A stretch of 64,000 nucleotides of DNA from Varroa destructor (Eukaryota; Arthropoda; Arachnida; Mesostigmata; Varroidae): positions 26,977,344 through 27,041,343 of the forward strand of contig NW_019211454.1 of assembly GCF_002443255.2 (NCBI RefSeq). Reading direction: 5' to 3'. The notes beneath the pieces are model-generated. The model made no database searches. It saw only the letters and a program-made list of their open reading frames with translations, and had not been told where the DNA came from. The stretch's first letter is position 1; each line of letters opens with the position of its first letter. The translations under genes and the position numbers were made by a program. Positions 25,261-38,714 of this stretch are shown in pieces.

Positions 25261-25266
25261 ATTATG

Positions 25267-25328
25267 AAAGAAACGGTACACATAAAATATATATATATAT
25301 ATATGTATTTTATGTGTACCGTTTCTTT
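25267..25328. repeat. 62-bp near-perfect inverted repeat with AT core
   Basis: Thirty of 31 positions pair around the centre at 25297/25298. The single exception (25290/25305) is a T/G pair. The outer 23 bases on each side (AAAGAAACGGTACACATAAAA and its complement, and beyond) are not simple sequence; the core is (AT)n. It would extrude as a cruciform or fold as a hairpin in RNA, and may be a foldback element or the product of a palindromic duplication. Confidence 0.95.
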
Positions 25329-25371
25329 TTTTATTTATTAATTAAATTATATTTAATTAATAAATAAAAAA
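25327..25371. repeat. Second adjacent AT-only inverted repeat
   Basis: Arms of 21 bases, built of TTTTTATTTATTAATTAAAT and its complement, pair perfectly around a three-base centre at 25348-25350. It abuts the 62-bp inverted repeat, sharing two bases, so two hairpins stand side by side in 105 bp. Confidence 0.95.
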
Positions 25372-25374
25372 CAA

Positions 25375-27180
25375 GATTAAAAGAAGCAAAAATTAGGTGT
25401 AACAAATAACAGTGATATGAATAATAATCATCCTAATTGTATACTGATGTTTAATAAAATCGGTGTCTATCTTCAACAGATTGGAGTTTTTGCTTTCAGA
25501 ATACTTAGTCAATTTCCGCTTGAGTACTAGAAATACAAAGTTCGATAGGGGACACCCAAATCCTGGCAAGCACAACTTTTTTTTTTCTATACTTTTTCGT
25601 TCTTCGTTGCTGAAGACAGGGATTCACTTCAGCATTTGTCTTAACCAAAGTACATATAGGCATATAAATTGCTTTTCTCATTTAAACGAATCATAGATGA
25701 TCTTCTTTTTATGTAAGAAGACACAGTCTTCATGGTCGTTTACCGTGAAACACTACTATTGCATTTTGTCGGCAAAAAATCTGAATGGTGCTCGACACCC
25801 ACCGCAGCCCCTAGTTCAGCCGTCATCAGCCCGTATTCAGATGGCATAGACGGTTTTTGTCTAGACTATTTCCAGGCGAAACGCCAGCAAGAGCAAATAC
25901 ACTTTGCTGTAGTTTCTGATTAGGCGATCGAGGCATTCTGTGGGCGCAGAGAAGACAGAGGAATCTAACAGTACAAACACATTTACACACACACAGGTAC
26001 ACGCAATTTTTTATAAACACACAGATACGCGGGTATCCACTAACTAACACAAGTGGCAGTACGAGTGTCAAGGGACAGGTTTTTTTTCTCTCGATTCGTC
26101 CCATGGAGAAAAATAAGGTTAGGAAGAACTACACTAGTCAGAGTTTCCTCTCCGTCTTTTCGTACAATATATCCGTACGGCTTAGACCGCTAGCCAGACT
26201 GATCGCATCGGAGGAATTATTGACGTGTTCATTGGATGGTGGTATTAATGGGTACATACTTTCATCATATTACAACAGTGATTCATGAAAACGGTGTTTG
26301 GTTAAAATGTACCGAAGTAACTTTGATAAGTCATTGCTAAGTTGCTAATGTCTGTCTGTTGTGCCTATTTGCAAACCTTGGCATAATAAATCCGTACAAA
26401 TTTTGTGATCTCAGATCAGATATAATTTAATCCAAGCTACTGGCTTTGTGAATGTGTTATACACGAATGGCTATGATTATGATCCGACACAAGTGCTTCT
26501 TTTTCTATCCGTAAGTAATGAAACCAATAGCGCTAAAAGCTTACAGGATTGATTAAAGAAAGCCTAATTTCAAAATATTATTCAAATCACTTGTCCTAAG
26601 TTAAAGATTGATTGATTTTTAGTTGATTCTATCTCTTACTCGCCACTAATTGCATGAACTGTTATGCCATCTGCCGAGCTAGGTGTTTCCTAGAAATACT
26701 GCGTAACTGTCGTTAGAGTAACAGTATGTTAAGATAATAATATCCTGGACGGATGATGATTTCCCGATATGACCGTTACAAGCGAATTTTATAATCATTA
26801 AAATAGTTTTTAAAGAGTCGGATCGCTTTGTTTTGACTAGGCTTGTGTTCACGTATTGGCACCGGATTCACTTTAGCTATTGCATAAGATTTGTCGTCTG
26901 TCCCAAGAGGTGAAACTGAAATCAAGATTGAGATACTGATGCTGGCGAGCGTAGCCAGCTGAATCGGAACGACTTTTCGGTTTCTTTTGCATCTTACCCG
27001 TGCAACCTGCTCCCTCTAGCGGCAATGTAATACGTACGCTGCAATGTTTTTTTTCTTTCCCTTGTTTATTTGCTATTTTGTAGGCCTTCACCCTACCGAT
27101 GCGGACCTGCCTCTGCATAAGCCTACTCATTCTAGTCACCATATAGACGTTGCCTGCGTTGTTACCCTCAAACTCTATAT
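25375..27180. other. No supported gene
   Basis: Frames of 60-92 codons on both strands without recognisable motifs. An imperfect CA-rich tract lies at about 25985-26025. Confidence 0.5.
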
Positions 27181-27855
27181 TCCGTTGTTGTTGTTATCGC
27201 CGCGGCCACTAACAATGTCGGAATTGATCCTCAGATTTTAGCCGCTCACTCTGATGGAGCGTTTTTTGTTGATGTTACTGCCGCTGCCGCCTCCATTCCA
27301 GCTGCTGCCTTCCTTACTGAGTGAAGGAAGGCAAGACGCAAAAGGACCAATGCGACGCATGCGCTGCATGTGCTCGGTATGATGCGGTTGCTTGGGCGTT
27401 GACACTAGGAGGTTCTTGCCTGAGGCGTCACGTACATGCCGGGCCTTTTATACCTGATGCACTCGTTCGGCGGAAAGTTAGCCACCTTTGCCAGCTGCTC
27501 TACCTACCCAGCTATCTGCCTACTAGTAGGCTGCTATCCAGCTGAGTCTTCCCGTCAGCTTTCTTCTTGGCGACAACCGATAGATCAGCGCCTTTTCCCC
27601 CTTCTTGCGTCGCTTTCATCCGCTTTGTGTTTCTCATGGGGCGGACGATCTAACTACATCATCAGCATGAACACGAGCATCATCAGTATCACTATCATCA
27701 TCATCATCGTCGTCATCGTCAGAAGCGTTGTTCCTCATAATAGAGAAGCCATCATAACGCAACTTCTTTGCCATTGCCGGCTGTCGGTCCTACCACTACT
27801 TGCGGCTGATTCTGCTGTAAGCCTTACACAGGCCATACTCCTAGATGTGTAGGCT
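27180..27855. promoter_or_regulatory. GC-richer, trinucleotide-rich block
   Basis: This block contains CCG/CTG-type repeats near 27280-27310 and an imperfect (ATC)n tract at 27655-27722. Its longest frame (27436-27852, +, 138 codons) has an Ile run encoded by the ATC tract and no recognised domain. On the minus strand a short frame MQRMRRIGPF ends at a donor, CACTCA/GTAAGG, near 27316. It resembles a 5' leader or promoter exon; orientation is unclear. Confidence 0.3.
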
Positions 27856-27859
27856 TTCC

Positions 27860-29975
27860 TACAGCCAAAAACATGAAAAAGAGTAGGCCGAAACACAGCG
27901 GGGCCACTGGCGGCGACGAACGTACATTTGTTCTCCCGGACAAAGGAGGATGTGCCAACTGAGTGAGTTAAAGGATAACAACGACGATGGAGACTTCTTC
28001 GAATGTCCTGTTACTATCATAACCAAAACTCTTGTTCTTACGGCTCTTGCAAACAGTGCAAGCATACTAATAACTGACCGTCGAGTAATTGCACGTATTT
28101 ACGGGTGAAGGAAAACCTAGCGGTATAACATGTGGACATAAGGTTCGTCGATTATTTTAAAACATGCCATATGCTGCAAGTAACCTTCAATGACTTCCCT
28201 TCCAGAATTGTGGGACTAGACGAGAAAAACGGATGTAGTTTTAGAGTTTTTAAATTAAGCGAATAGAATAATAGTAATTATGGACTATTATTATGGAAAA
28301 ACAGTAGGACAATATTCCACGAAGGGTCCCTTTTTGGCATTTTGAGTTGTACTTAACCCAAGGTCATTCGGTCATGTTTGCGGTCATACTCAACCATAAG
28401 GTTTCTAAATTTTTTTAGTTATTAGCTATTAACTAGAATCAAGTAACCCAACGACATTAATCTAGGAAAATTATAAATTTATTTGAAGCGTAAAATAGGT
28501 TATGTCTTCAAGCTTTGACAGACAAAATTACAAGGTGAAGGTCGAAAAAATGACCTGCATCGGAATCACTGCGATTCACCCATATAATGATGAATGAGGG
28601 GGCCGTGTGATTAATTCGACAACTTATTCATACTTTAGTAACACTTATCCAACTTAGATATATATAATAATGGTGGATCATTTGATTTTCGACTTCTATG
28701 AACTAGTCTCACGACTAGGGGGTTTACCGCAGGAAACTTGTAGTTCTGCGCCTCTCGTTAGTGATGCAGTGATGTCGTCTAGATTCGAATCCGGGAATAA
28801 ATATATTTCGATTTTTCAGTTGAGTTCTAAATAATAAAAAAAATACATATATAGCTACTTTATATATATATATAAAGACTTCAATATCCTTCAGTGTGAA
28901 ATGCGGCATAGTAAACTCTAGCTTTTCGAACTTCTGGAGGCATAACGCTTTTATTCTCGAACAAAGCTTTTGCCTTTATTATCGATTACTTTCTGCCATT
29001 TTGATGGTAACTTAACCATTCCACTTCTATAGAAGTCAGGAGCGTGAAAATCTATAAGTTTTCGTATCCTGGGATTAGAACAACCTTCCCATTAGAAAAT
29101 AGGCGATATTTTAAAAACAGTGATCATTTATACGACCAAAACCTGGTGAGTACGGTAGATGACCCAAACTGTTTAATTATAGCTTCTGCATTTTTACCAT
29201 TGTAGTTAGCGAGCGAGCGAGCGTTATTTTAAAATACGATTGGTTTTTGTCCTGTTTATTGTGTAATTTGATGCTTAATTTGAGCTGTGATCGACGAAAC
29301 AAAGACCCTCAAAGTAATAACGGATGACACATACACTGAGCCACTAAGGGATCATCATAAGCAGTTGCAGCTCATATTTGATCTCAGCACACACACACAT
29401 ATATATATATGTGTGTGCGTATTTATAATCACAAGTATATATATATATATTAGGTAAAAGTGTCTACCATTATCTTGTTCTAAAAAGTACCTAACCTTTC
29501 ATGTTAGTTAACGCACCATACATCACCTACGATTGTAGCTACTGCGCTCAGCAGACGCAAGTTCGATAGCAGATATTACTCTGTTGATCTGCGGAAGTTA
29601 TCTTCTTGGGGGAACAGCAAATGATGTATCATATTCAGCTTTCATAATTTTCAAACCATCGAAAACCAGATGCCTCGTGCAGTTGACTCATCGGTGTTAG
29701 CGTAATTCCTTCCTGGAACACCATTTTACGGTGAACATTTTCTCTTCACCTTTCCGAGTGGATCGACATTTTTTTTTTTGATGTCGACCACAGAGTTTCA
29801 AACAATATAAAAACTTAAGCACTCAAACTCAAATTCAGTAATAATGAAACAATTAGAAATTACATTAAAAATTAAGCTTTTCATTGTGTAGTGTGCTCGT
29901 TATAGTTTAAGAGAAGGCTTGCAACAACGCCTAACTCAGAAATAAAAAAAAACTCTTCAAAGTGTGTCCTAAGCC
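27860..29975. other. No supported gene; simple repeats
   Basis: AT-rich. It holds a palindromic CTTTATATATATATATAAAG at 28857-28876 and a (GCGA)4 run at 29208-29223. A degraded B-box-like AGATTCGAATCCGGG lies at about 28778-28794. No gene was recognised. Confidence 0.5.
29387..29450. repeat. (CA)n(TA)n(TG)n palindromic microsatellite plus (TA)n
   Basis: CA units pass into TA and then TG units (29387-29418), making the tract nearly self-complementary. A second TA run follows at 29435-29450. Such compound repeats can extrude and expand, and are typical of animal non-coding DNA. Confidence 0.9.
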
Positions 29976-32335
29976 GTGGGCGATAAAATTGCACGGTGCT
30001 CTTTAGCCATTACGGCGCAATACCATCTTCATAATCGTCATAATAACCGTGCCCTTAAGGATCGTGGTGAAACATTAAGCAAAATAGGAGTAGACTTATA
30101 CCAGATGTTTGCGGCGATGCGAACGGGCATCTCTCTAGCGGAACTCACCAAAGCATTTACATTAACCATAAGATACCGCTTACCGAAGTAAATTAGGTTA
30201 AGGCTCTTGTGCCCATGTAATGATCTTCATAAATATATTGTACAAGGTGATTGATCACAGTCTTTCCAGGTATGCAGGACAAGCAAGTGGTAGAAGCGTT
30301 ACGGTGCCGTGTCCAAAAGGCTCTGGCAGGGTTTCTGTAAACTTTTGTCGACAATTGAAAAAACGTTACCAAGAATTATAGTGCACTTGTAGGCAATCAT
30401 TTTCATTTAAGTTTGGGTTTTCTTAGTCGTAATGCAGACCGAGCGCCATTCGGACTTGGTATCTTCCGATGAACAAGTCTCATCTGTGTCTGAGGCACAA
30501 GCACACAGGCCAACAAACTTCAGATTTTTCAACATCATGCAATAGTTTGTTCATCTCGGTTATCTCGATCTCAGTTTATTTGAACGTTCTTATACATTTG
30601 TATATTTGAAAATATTTGTAGAGTATTGCGAAAAAGAAACAATTGAAAGTCAGCTATATACTCTGCTCAATATAGCCGACAATCGGGAAATCTACTATTA
30701 TGGATCATCTTGCTTATTTCAAAATGTTGTTAGGTATGGGTATGAAAAGAAGCTCATAGAGAAAGTACGAAATGAGTGTCAATTAGCTAATAACAAACTT
30801 GACTTTCTAGCCGCACGTTTTCTTTATCGAAGCTGTAACGATGAGCGTTATCCTCAACGGGGCAAGGTGTAACAAGCCTGTCAGATATTACAGTTATTGT
30901 AAAATCAATCAGAGAATTGGCGATATTTTGGTCAGGTAATTGTATTACTATTTGGGACTACAATAAAAGTTCTATGTACAAGACATTTCTAAGATGGAAT
31001 TGCTTGAAAACACCGATTTGCAGCAGATATTATGTTTGCCCCTCGTCCATTGACAAACGGCACCATCACTAAACCAGGGTGAGGGCTTGGAATAAAGTTT
31101 ATCATGCCATTATTTGCCTTCGGTACTGAGCCTGTACTGGTGGATGGACGTGTAGACTCATAAATGTTGATTTGCTTAGTTATTGATCTTTCTAAGAAGC
31201 AGTCTTACCAGACAAATAAATGCGTTCAAGCTTTGTACTCAGAAACTGCTGTCATTGTTCATTATCTCGTTCTTACTCCTACAGATATTAAGGCTACATT
31301 CATCTGTTATGTAGACGTAGGTTATTTACATTATTTTTGTACCTAGGTAAGATGTTTTGACTTAATTTTACATTTGTTCTCCCTCTTCCCACATTTTCTT
31401 CGGAACAGACTCCGCCTGTCCTTATTACCTTAATTGTGCCCGTCGACATCACTCGTCATTAGACATTACTACTTTTGACATTTTCTAGCACCTACTGCGA
31501 CTGCTGCACATAGAGCTACGTCTTTACGATAGTATCTCTATACAGGAAATGCTTTAAGGGTGGCAATAGTTATACTTAGTTATCTTAAATAATGTCATTA
31601 AATTTTACCTATAGTCTTATTAAATGAATTTTTTTTATAGTTTACACACATTTAACTTTGCACAAGTGGGATTGTGTTAAAAAAAGAAGCAGTTAGAATG
31701 CGGTATTATTCACCGGTGACTCTAACTGAACAAAGCGCGCACAGGCTATCGTATAAGTTCATAGAGTTGCTCAGGGCTTGCGATGTTTCTTTTCCGCAAC
31801 TGAAAATGGCTACCTTTTTAATGAGAGTACTTCGTCCACTGTTTGATCGATACAACCTTTGTCAGTTTCATTTGTATAATTACTTAAAAAAAAACGACGT
31901 CTTTAATGAGATACGGATATATGAATAGGTCGACCTATACGTATGCGACCTTATATAGCAGTCGATTTGGAACACCTATCTTTAAGATGATTGAATAAGC
32001 ATGCTTTGTTTGTCCATCAGGTGCAGTCCTAAATCACTGACTATCTCACACGTTGACCTAATATAGGCAATTGATGTATTTCTTGTGGGATTCAGGAGAG
32101 TCAAGGCAGAAAAACTCAGATGAATTTAGCACAAATGCAATGGGGTTTAGCTATAAATTTTATACTGACCTCTGCATGTACCTGCATAAATTTTATAACT
32201 TTTCGAAAGAAAACGTTGATTTCTACGTTTTGAAATTACGTCTGTCTGAAGCCCCAGTGAAAAAGCCATATGTCTGCTTTGAAAGTACCGTTATAGATAG
32301 ATATTTGTCAAAAACATACACCTGATATTTAGCCG
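29976..32335 (+). other. Run of plus-strand open frames, possible decayed gene
   Basis: Several consecutive plus-strand frames look protein-like but belong to no family I recognise: 29976-30191; 30266-30380 (after an acceptor TCTTTCCAG); 30429-30872, a single frame broken only by a TAG at 30543-30545; 31674-31928; and 32071-32325 (after an acceptor GTGGGATTCAG at about 32093). A consensus donor, CCG/GTAAGTA, follows the last at 32334. The 30429 frame follows a good acceptor (GGGTTTTCTTAG) and begins MQTERHSDLVSSDEQ. Frames of these lengths are individually expected by chance. Their clustering on one strand with splice signals is the only argument, so this is weak. Confidence 0.2.
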
Positions 32336-35093
32336 GTAAGTACCGCGATGAGAACTATAAGCCCTAAGTCATGTGGTTGGAATTCGCAAGGGCAAGCAAG
32401 AACCACGGCAAAAATTGTACTTATTTCTAGGGTTACCGTTGAAATTAATTATATTAAAAACAAAGAATACTTCTAACATATACGTTCACTAAAATATCAA
32501 CTATGGTCTTTTTTGTTTAAATGATAATGAGGGCTTTGGTAATATAATAATAATTTAATAATATTGGAATCGTGAGCTAAGAGAATGCAGGTGAGATACG
32601 TAAATAATTGGTTTCGACGATTAAATTCTTCTCAAACTAAGGTTGTGCTTCTCAACGTTACGATGCTCACCCTGCGTATATCAGTAGCTAAGTTATATAT
32701 ACATATAGACAATTCATAAATGACGGTGTATTTTGTAAAGGAAACTTGTTTCTCGTTGCGAGTTTGAGGGCCTATTGAGGGGATTTTAGTCCTAATGAGA
32801 CGATACGGAAGTATCCGTTTTATCTGACACGATCCATGTGGGACTTAGTTACGGCTTTTATAATTTCAAGATTCGCATGATCATTTCCAAATAACTTTTC
32901 AAATTAATTATTCTCATAATTACTTGGCCAATACCTGATTATCAGTAGTTTTCGATATAATAGAAAAAAAAAATGTACATATATGTATAGCTTTGCTAGG
33001 TGATGAATCCTATAATACTGATAAAAAAGCGAAAGGAAAATATGATTTGAAATAAATCCATTCTTTCTTTTGACGTCTCCTTCTCCTGTATTAAAACATC
33101 ATTCAATCTAACTTTGCCAGCGTCGCTTTATTTTATTAGCTTCTTTTTTTCTTTAGCCGCAGTTCAGGCTGGGCTTCTGAGTCCTTTTTTTATTCGATTG
33201 CAATTCACAGCAATCAGTCCTATCTTACTTGACGCGGTCACCAGGCCCAATTTCTGTACGTGTGTGGGAAGGAAAACATTTATAAGAATCGGTGAACAAT
33301 AAAGAAAAATTTTATTACTCGAGAAAATGGCTGGGAATAGCTGAGCGTTTCCTGCTAAGCGTTCGGGAAATCCTGAGATGTTTCAGGAGTTTCAAGTAGG
33401 ATATATTCTGCAGCAGTGAATATACAAAGTTAAACAACGTGTGGGCCACGTATCGCTACTGGTTACAAGAACATAATTTCGTGTGAAAGAATAGACAACA
33501 CTTGCCCACGCTGATGTCTCACGTCAGGATTTTAGGAGGCGACTGCAAACGTAACTTTTCAGTCGGCCTTACAGAACAGTGACGATACTATGATGGTATC
33601 ATAACCATGCCTCAAATTATATTTACCAGCAACGAAGCGATTCAGTAGTCCATGCACCACTGGCTGCTCATCCCAGTTAGGTCGAGGGACACAGTTGAAA
33701 TGTTGTTTCTTATGCCGGTTAAGCACGTCAAGTATAGCACTTATTGGGTTCACAAGCGCTTCTTTAAAAGGTTAGCATTTGTTACTGATTAGCTAGTTAT
33801 AGGAAAGAAGAAGAAACCTTTGTGCTTTATTACCTTTAGTTCTGCCAGCAGACACAGTTCATCAGTGGAGGGTTAGGGAGCCTCTCATACTCAGATATTC
33901 AGCCATATTCCGTTTTCTGTGTATGTTATCGCGATTGTTACTTGAATTTTTGGTTGTGGGTTGAGCCGCATATTAACACACGTAAGGCAAACGGGACACT
34001 ATCATGCACTTTACCGCGGCTTGCTTTTTGTCGGGTCTGCACACTTACAGTCAGTGGCAAAAACGTTCGAGGTTCGATGAGAAGTTGTCACTACAAAATG
34101 AATTCAGACAGAGAAAAACGAGCTTGACATAATAGAAAAGGACGAACAAGTAGAGGAATCACAATATCGGGTAAAGGTAGAGCATAGGATAAGGGACGTC
34201 AAACCTATCTGATACAGGTTTCCTTTCTTAAACCGAGTAATACGCACTGAAAAGAACGTTAACGTAAACATTCGTTTTCCAATCGGCCAATAATGGCCGA
34301 CCGGCGTAACAATGAGCTTTAGCTCGACATCATACGACTTCCAATAGGCAACAGTATTGTAGAGAAAGATGTAAGGACGCTTATGAAGATGTGAGACTAC
34401 GGAAGTGGTCGTATTTGGAACACGATTGTGACTTCCGACGGACGAACTATGTGAAGAACCCGAAATAGCGTGACGACTACAGATATTCGGTTTTACGGAA
34501 AAAGGGTACCATTAGATGAGCGTCAAGCAATTAGACAGTACCGGAAAACAGGGAAAACGAAATGTTTAGACATCGTAAGTGTGCGGTATTTCGTGTGGCG
34601 GCCGGTGTTATCGGCGCAATTTGCGTTACCGACAACACATGCTCGCCGTAATGATAGGTAATGCCTAGTTGATAACGTACCGGGGTTTTCTGTCAGAAGA
34701 CATACGTGCTCGTCGTCGAATGTTGACACCCCACAGCAGTATACCCTCAGCGTACTTTGTCGAAATTCAACCAACCTGTCAATTGGATTAGAGCTATTTT
34801 AACTGCCGGCAGTGTATGCCGAATTCGTATGAGATAATCATGCAGTCTTTCTAGTTATTTACAGTTACTAGATAATTATACGCAAAGGCCAACAATTCGA
34901 CACAGAATTAATAATGTGTCGTAATTAGATGCAACTGGACTTCGCAAAATTACGATGAGGTAATCAAAGCAAAATTAGAGAAAAGACTGCGTACAAAAAG
35001 CTTATTTTTAGTTAATTGTGGATGGAAAAATGGGTCTGTGTTATGTTTTCGTGTATTTATTTAGCTTTAAAAAATAATTGAGTGAAAAAGATG

Positions 35094-35112
35094 ATCGCAC
35101 GATTCGTGCGAT
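35094..35112. repeat. 19-bp perfect inverted repeat
   Basis: Nine-base arms (ATCGCACGA / TCGTGCGAT) flank one central T. It is GC-richer than the surrounding sequence, which makes chance less likely than for the AT palindromes. A dimeric protein binding site is conceivable but unsupported. Confidence 0.9.
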
Positions 35113-38100
35113 ATTGAACTGCGTGACCAAAATAGATACATGACATACCGACATGTTGCCTTAATAATTTTGATGCTAACTTTACTTAAGAATTACTTTA
35201 CTACTTTGATTCGTGATCATACAATAGGACCTTTTTGCAACAACTTGAAAAATCCTTCAGTAGCATTGCGTGTTTGTATGCATAAATACATAGTACATTA
35301 TTTCAATGTAGGCATACGATCACTTCGGGCTTCGACAATGCAAAGGTCGGTGGCCTGGCAATACAAAACTATTTTAATTGTTAACCAATATTTGATTCTT
35401 TTCATTAGACAAAGACAGAACTGAAGCAGAGCAATAGTTACTACCGAATAGCTGGCTATTTTATAGCTATAAACTATAGGCCAGAATTTTTACTTGACTG
35501 CATAGGACATTACGGTGAAAGAGATACCGCGTATCCGCTCATGAGAAGCACGATATTTAAATAGTCTGCTAGCCATAGTGATGAGTCATTTCTAGAGAAC
35601 GATTTCGAACACCAGACAATAGTTAGGCCCATGTAATGATATTCTGGTTGGATCTGCAGGAGCCACTCCTTCGCCTGCTGCCACATGTGCTCCCGCGACT
35701 TTTCCTCCATAAAGGAACAGCAACTTCTGCTATTGTCATAGAAAGAGGCTGTAATGGAACAAGGCTCATGTAGATAGGTATATTAACAATGAGCAAACAA
35801 AGTCGCGAAGAAAACGCCGAAGAAGGAACAGCAACTGGGAAGGGAATCTAGAAAAGATATTGTCTGCCCACCGGTCAGCCGCTCGACAAGCAAGCTTGTA
35901 GTACATCGGTACAAAGAGCTGGCAGCAGCAACTGCCTGTCGAGCAACTATAGACCATAGACCACGGGCTAGTTAGTATCGGTTGCCGGAAACGGCAAAGT
36001 TCTGCTTAGAATCCAGGCTTGATTCATCCTCGGTTGATATCAGCCGTGTGTCGCCTTCCATGTTCTCCTTTTTTCTCGAGTCGCTCGACTAGTGGAAGAA
36101 CGAAGAAGGCGCCGAAAAGACCCGTTCGCTGGGGACTAATCACCACGGGACTTACAATCTGGAACAAGTTAATAGCGTCCCGAGTCAGATAGGCCAATAT
36201 GTAGGGACGACAACAGCGCAGCCATACTCCTTATTCCATCTCTTTTTCCAGCCCTCTACGTCGCCTGCTCCCATGCAGCCATAAAACGTGCAGCGTTCTG
36301 CACATCGGAAGCAGCGTGGAAACGCATTCCGCCATTTGGTCCTACACATTTCTGATCGTTCGGTTTCTCTGCTCGTGAAGGTTTTCGATACTGCTTTCGT
36401 CTATTACCATCGCACATGAAGTCAGGCAGACTTCGACAGCGACAACAATATCAATAATAAAAGCTTGTGCAAAGGGCCACATGCTCACACAATCGTACTG
36501 TCGTTTAACAGAATGCGGCATGACTGTAGACGTCTACATGGGTTGTGGTACGCTTCGCGCTCTTTTCGATGTCATAGAAAATCACCGCGACCGCTGCTGG
36601 CTTTACAAGAAGCAGTGTGCTAGGCCTATTTTTAAGGCTCTTGAGATGAACCGATACATTTTGGTGACTTTTTCATCTTGTCGATGCCACAGGCGTTATC
36701 TGTTATGAGAGGACCATTCAATCTATCTTTTTTTTTCCAGATAATGGGATCTATTCGCGTAGCTAGAATGAGAAAAAATAATGCAAATTTCAAGACTTTC
36801 ACAAATGAATGAACGGAGGTTCCAAAATGCGTGACGGAAGCATATGCCGGTTTCGGGGTTAATGAATTCGTGTTGATTTTTTGAAAATTCGAAAAAGCCT
36901 TCCTAAAGGCTGCTCAGATCTCATGGCATATTAAGCGGCTGGATTTTTCGAAGCTTAAAGATATAAAGGATGTAATATTGCGTTAATTTGTAGAATCGAC
37001 GGTGAAGAGTGCGATCGTGTAGACAAGGATCTAATCTTTACTGATCTCTAGATGTATTCAACGACGATTATATAGAAACTGATCAGTTTCAATATTGCGG
37101 AATCTCTTATCCCAGCATTGAAGCTCGTTATTATATAGAACTATGATAATAGTTTAAGGATCGGAAATCCTATAAGATTCCACTGCAAGTTTCTATTGTA
37201 AGATACAATTTCCTTTCAGGAAATCGGTTATGCCTCGAAAATTTTGCTTTTCTTTTTTGCCATTAAATAACTCACATGCTTACATTGAAAGCCTCTTCAC
37301 AACTTATTAAAAAATAATTTGCAAATTAATTTAACTGTAACTTTAGCAAGTCGGTCAGTACCTAGGCACAGTTTTTCCGAATAGTCAATAGATGACTCTT
37401 CGGCCATGCGGCGTTTACTCAACGTTACAGCTGGTAATCATAGGTTCGAACGCAATGAGGTATAATTACTTTCGGTTGGCGTTGCCAGTATGGTCAATCA
37501 AAACTTTCCTTCGAAGATGGTATAGTGGCGAGGTGACCATGTATCATTCTATTATACTACAGTAAGTGCCAGTCCTCAGCTTGTAATAGCTTGATGCCTA
37601 GTTCTCTGTTATCCATATAATGATAATTTATACACTGTTTATAAATACGAAACAAAATGACCAGTTCAACCATAAAAAGGTCCTTTAAGTTCGTAATCTT
37701 TATCTAATCTTATGTGTATTTACAAGATACAGCGGACGAAGCAAAATTCCTTTTGTCTTAGAATAAACTTACGACTGCACACAATTATTATTACTTTTAG
37801 TTGAATGAACCTAATACTCACTTATTGATTCATATTACAGTTCAACTTACGTCTACTGCGCAATTATCGTAATAATAATGTTAGACAACTCCGCTGAAAG
37901 CTCAAGCATATTGCGTCATAGAACACTTCGACAAGAGCTCGTGAGATCTGATCTCCACAATGTCTACGAAGTGATTTGATGTTGATCAGATTGAGACATG
38001 CTATGATTCGGAAACAACAGCGACATTGAACGTCGCTCACACGCGTCTGCGAGACAAGTATCAACATTCCTCTTTCGGGCCTTGCGAGTAAGGTTTAGAG

Positions 38101-38275
38101 AGACCAGTCGGACAAACAAACGGCCTAGAACTTGGCTCAGAGGAGCTACTAGGCGTTGTTACGAGCTTTTGCTCCGTGCAGTCGACCAAAACATACCGTA
38201 GGCATAGCAAGAACGTACGCTAGTGATTCTCTTAGCAAGCGCGAGGTAGAAACTTTCTCATTGGTCACAGGTATG

Positions 38276-38335
38276 AGTATGGTGCGCTAGTGGTTAGCAG
38301 ATGTTGCATGATAGTAGGACATTTGAATAGGCCTC
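38276..38335 (+). repeat. Possible tRNA-related or SINE fragment
   Basis: GGTGCGCTAGTGGTTAGCAGA resembles the D-arm and A box of tRNA-derived repeats (GGYGCAGTGGTTAGCR). A degenerate B-box-like GACATTTGAATAGGCC follows about 34 bases later, shorter than the spacing in intact tRNA genes. Acceptor and anticodon stems cannot be paired, so this is at most a decayed pseudogene or SINE head. Confidence 0.25.
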
Positions 38336-38540
38336 GTTCGCTGTCCTATTTTCTACTGCAGGTGACGCCAACCATTCAAATTAGCAGCTAACTAGCTAAT
38401 GATATTTTTAGGAAAAAAAAAACCTCATCAACTGCCCCTGCAGTGCACATTACTTTTGCATTCTACAGTATTATTTGTTCTCTGATATCACCACTATTGT
38501 GGCTTCTTTGACTGTCTTTTGTTGTTGGGATGCTCCTCAC

Positions 38541-38711
38541 CTCGCTTTTCTCTTCCGCGAGACACGAGAAAATGCACTGAGTGTCGTCGTCAAGTGCGGC
38601 ACGGGAGAGGACAGACCAAGAAGGCACAGCCGGGAACCCGTGCGCACCAAGTGCGCCCTTCTGTCCTTTATCATGTCCGTCTGGCTCAGCCCATTCTTTA
38701 CGTTTCTCAGT
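38541..38711 (-). CDS. Candidate internal exon, 171 nt, unknown protein
   Basis: A GC-richer segment is bounded on the minus strand by an acceptor with a pyrimidine tract and branch-like CTAAT (TTTATTTTCTTAAAAG/ACTGAG) and a donor GCGAG/GTGAGG. One frame is open throughout as exactly 57 codons, phase 0 at both ends, and reads TEKRKEWAEPDGHDKGQKGA then ...SRAALDDDTQCIFSCLAEEKSE; it has a short collagen-like G-x-K-G patch and two Cys. A second minus frame (LRNVKNGLSQTDMIKDRRAH...) is also open, in phase 2-2. Plus-strand frames overlap too, so the GC content itself keeps frames open. The family is unknown. Either register, or a non-coding exon, is possible. Confidence 0.38.
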
Positions 38712-38714
38712 CTT

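Larger units (their letters stand above)
32340..38530. other. No supported gene
   Basis: AT-rich at first, somewhat GC-richer from 35.7 to 36.7 kb. Frames up to 94 codons lack motifs. A 19-bp inverted repeat (ATCGCACGA, one base, TCGTGCGAT) lies at 35094-35112. An isolated strong donor, CTACA/GTAAGTG, occurs on the plus strand near 37562 with no good upstream frame. Confidence 0.5.

Noticed and set aside
31330..31350. CCTAG/GTAAGA as a donor
   Set aside because: It is preceded by a pyrimidine-rich stretch and reads as well as an acceptor; no supported exon lies on either side.
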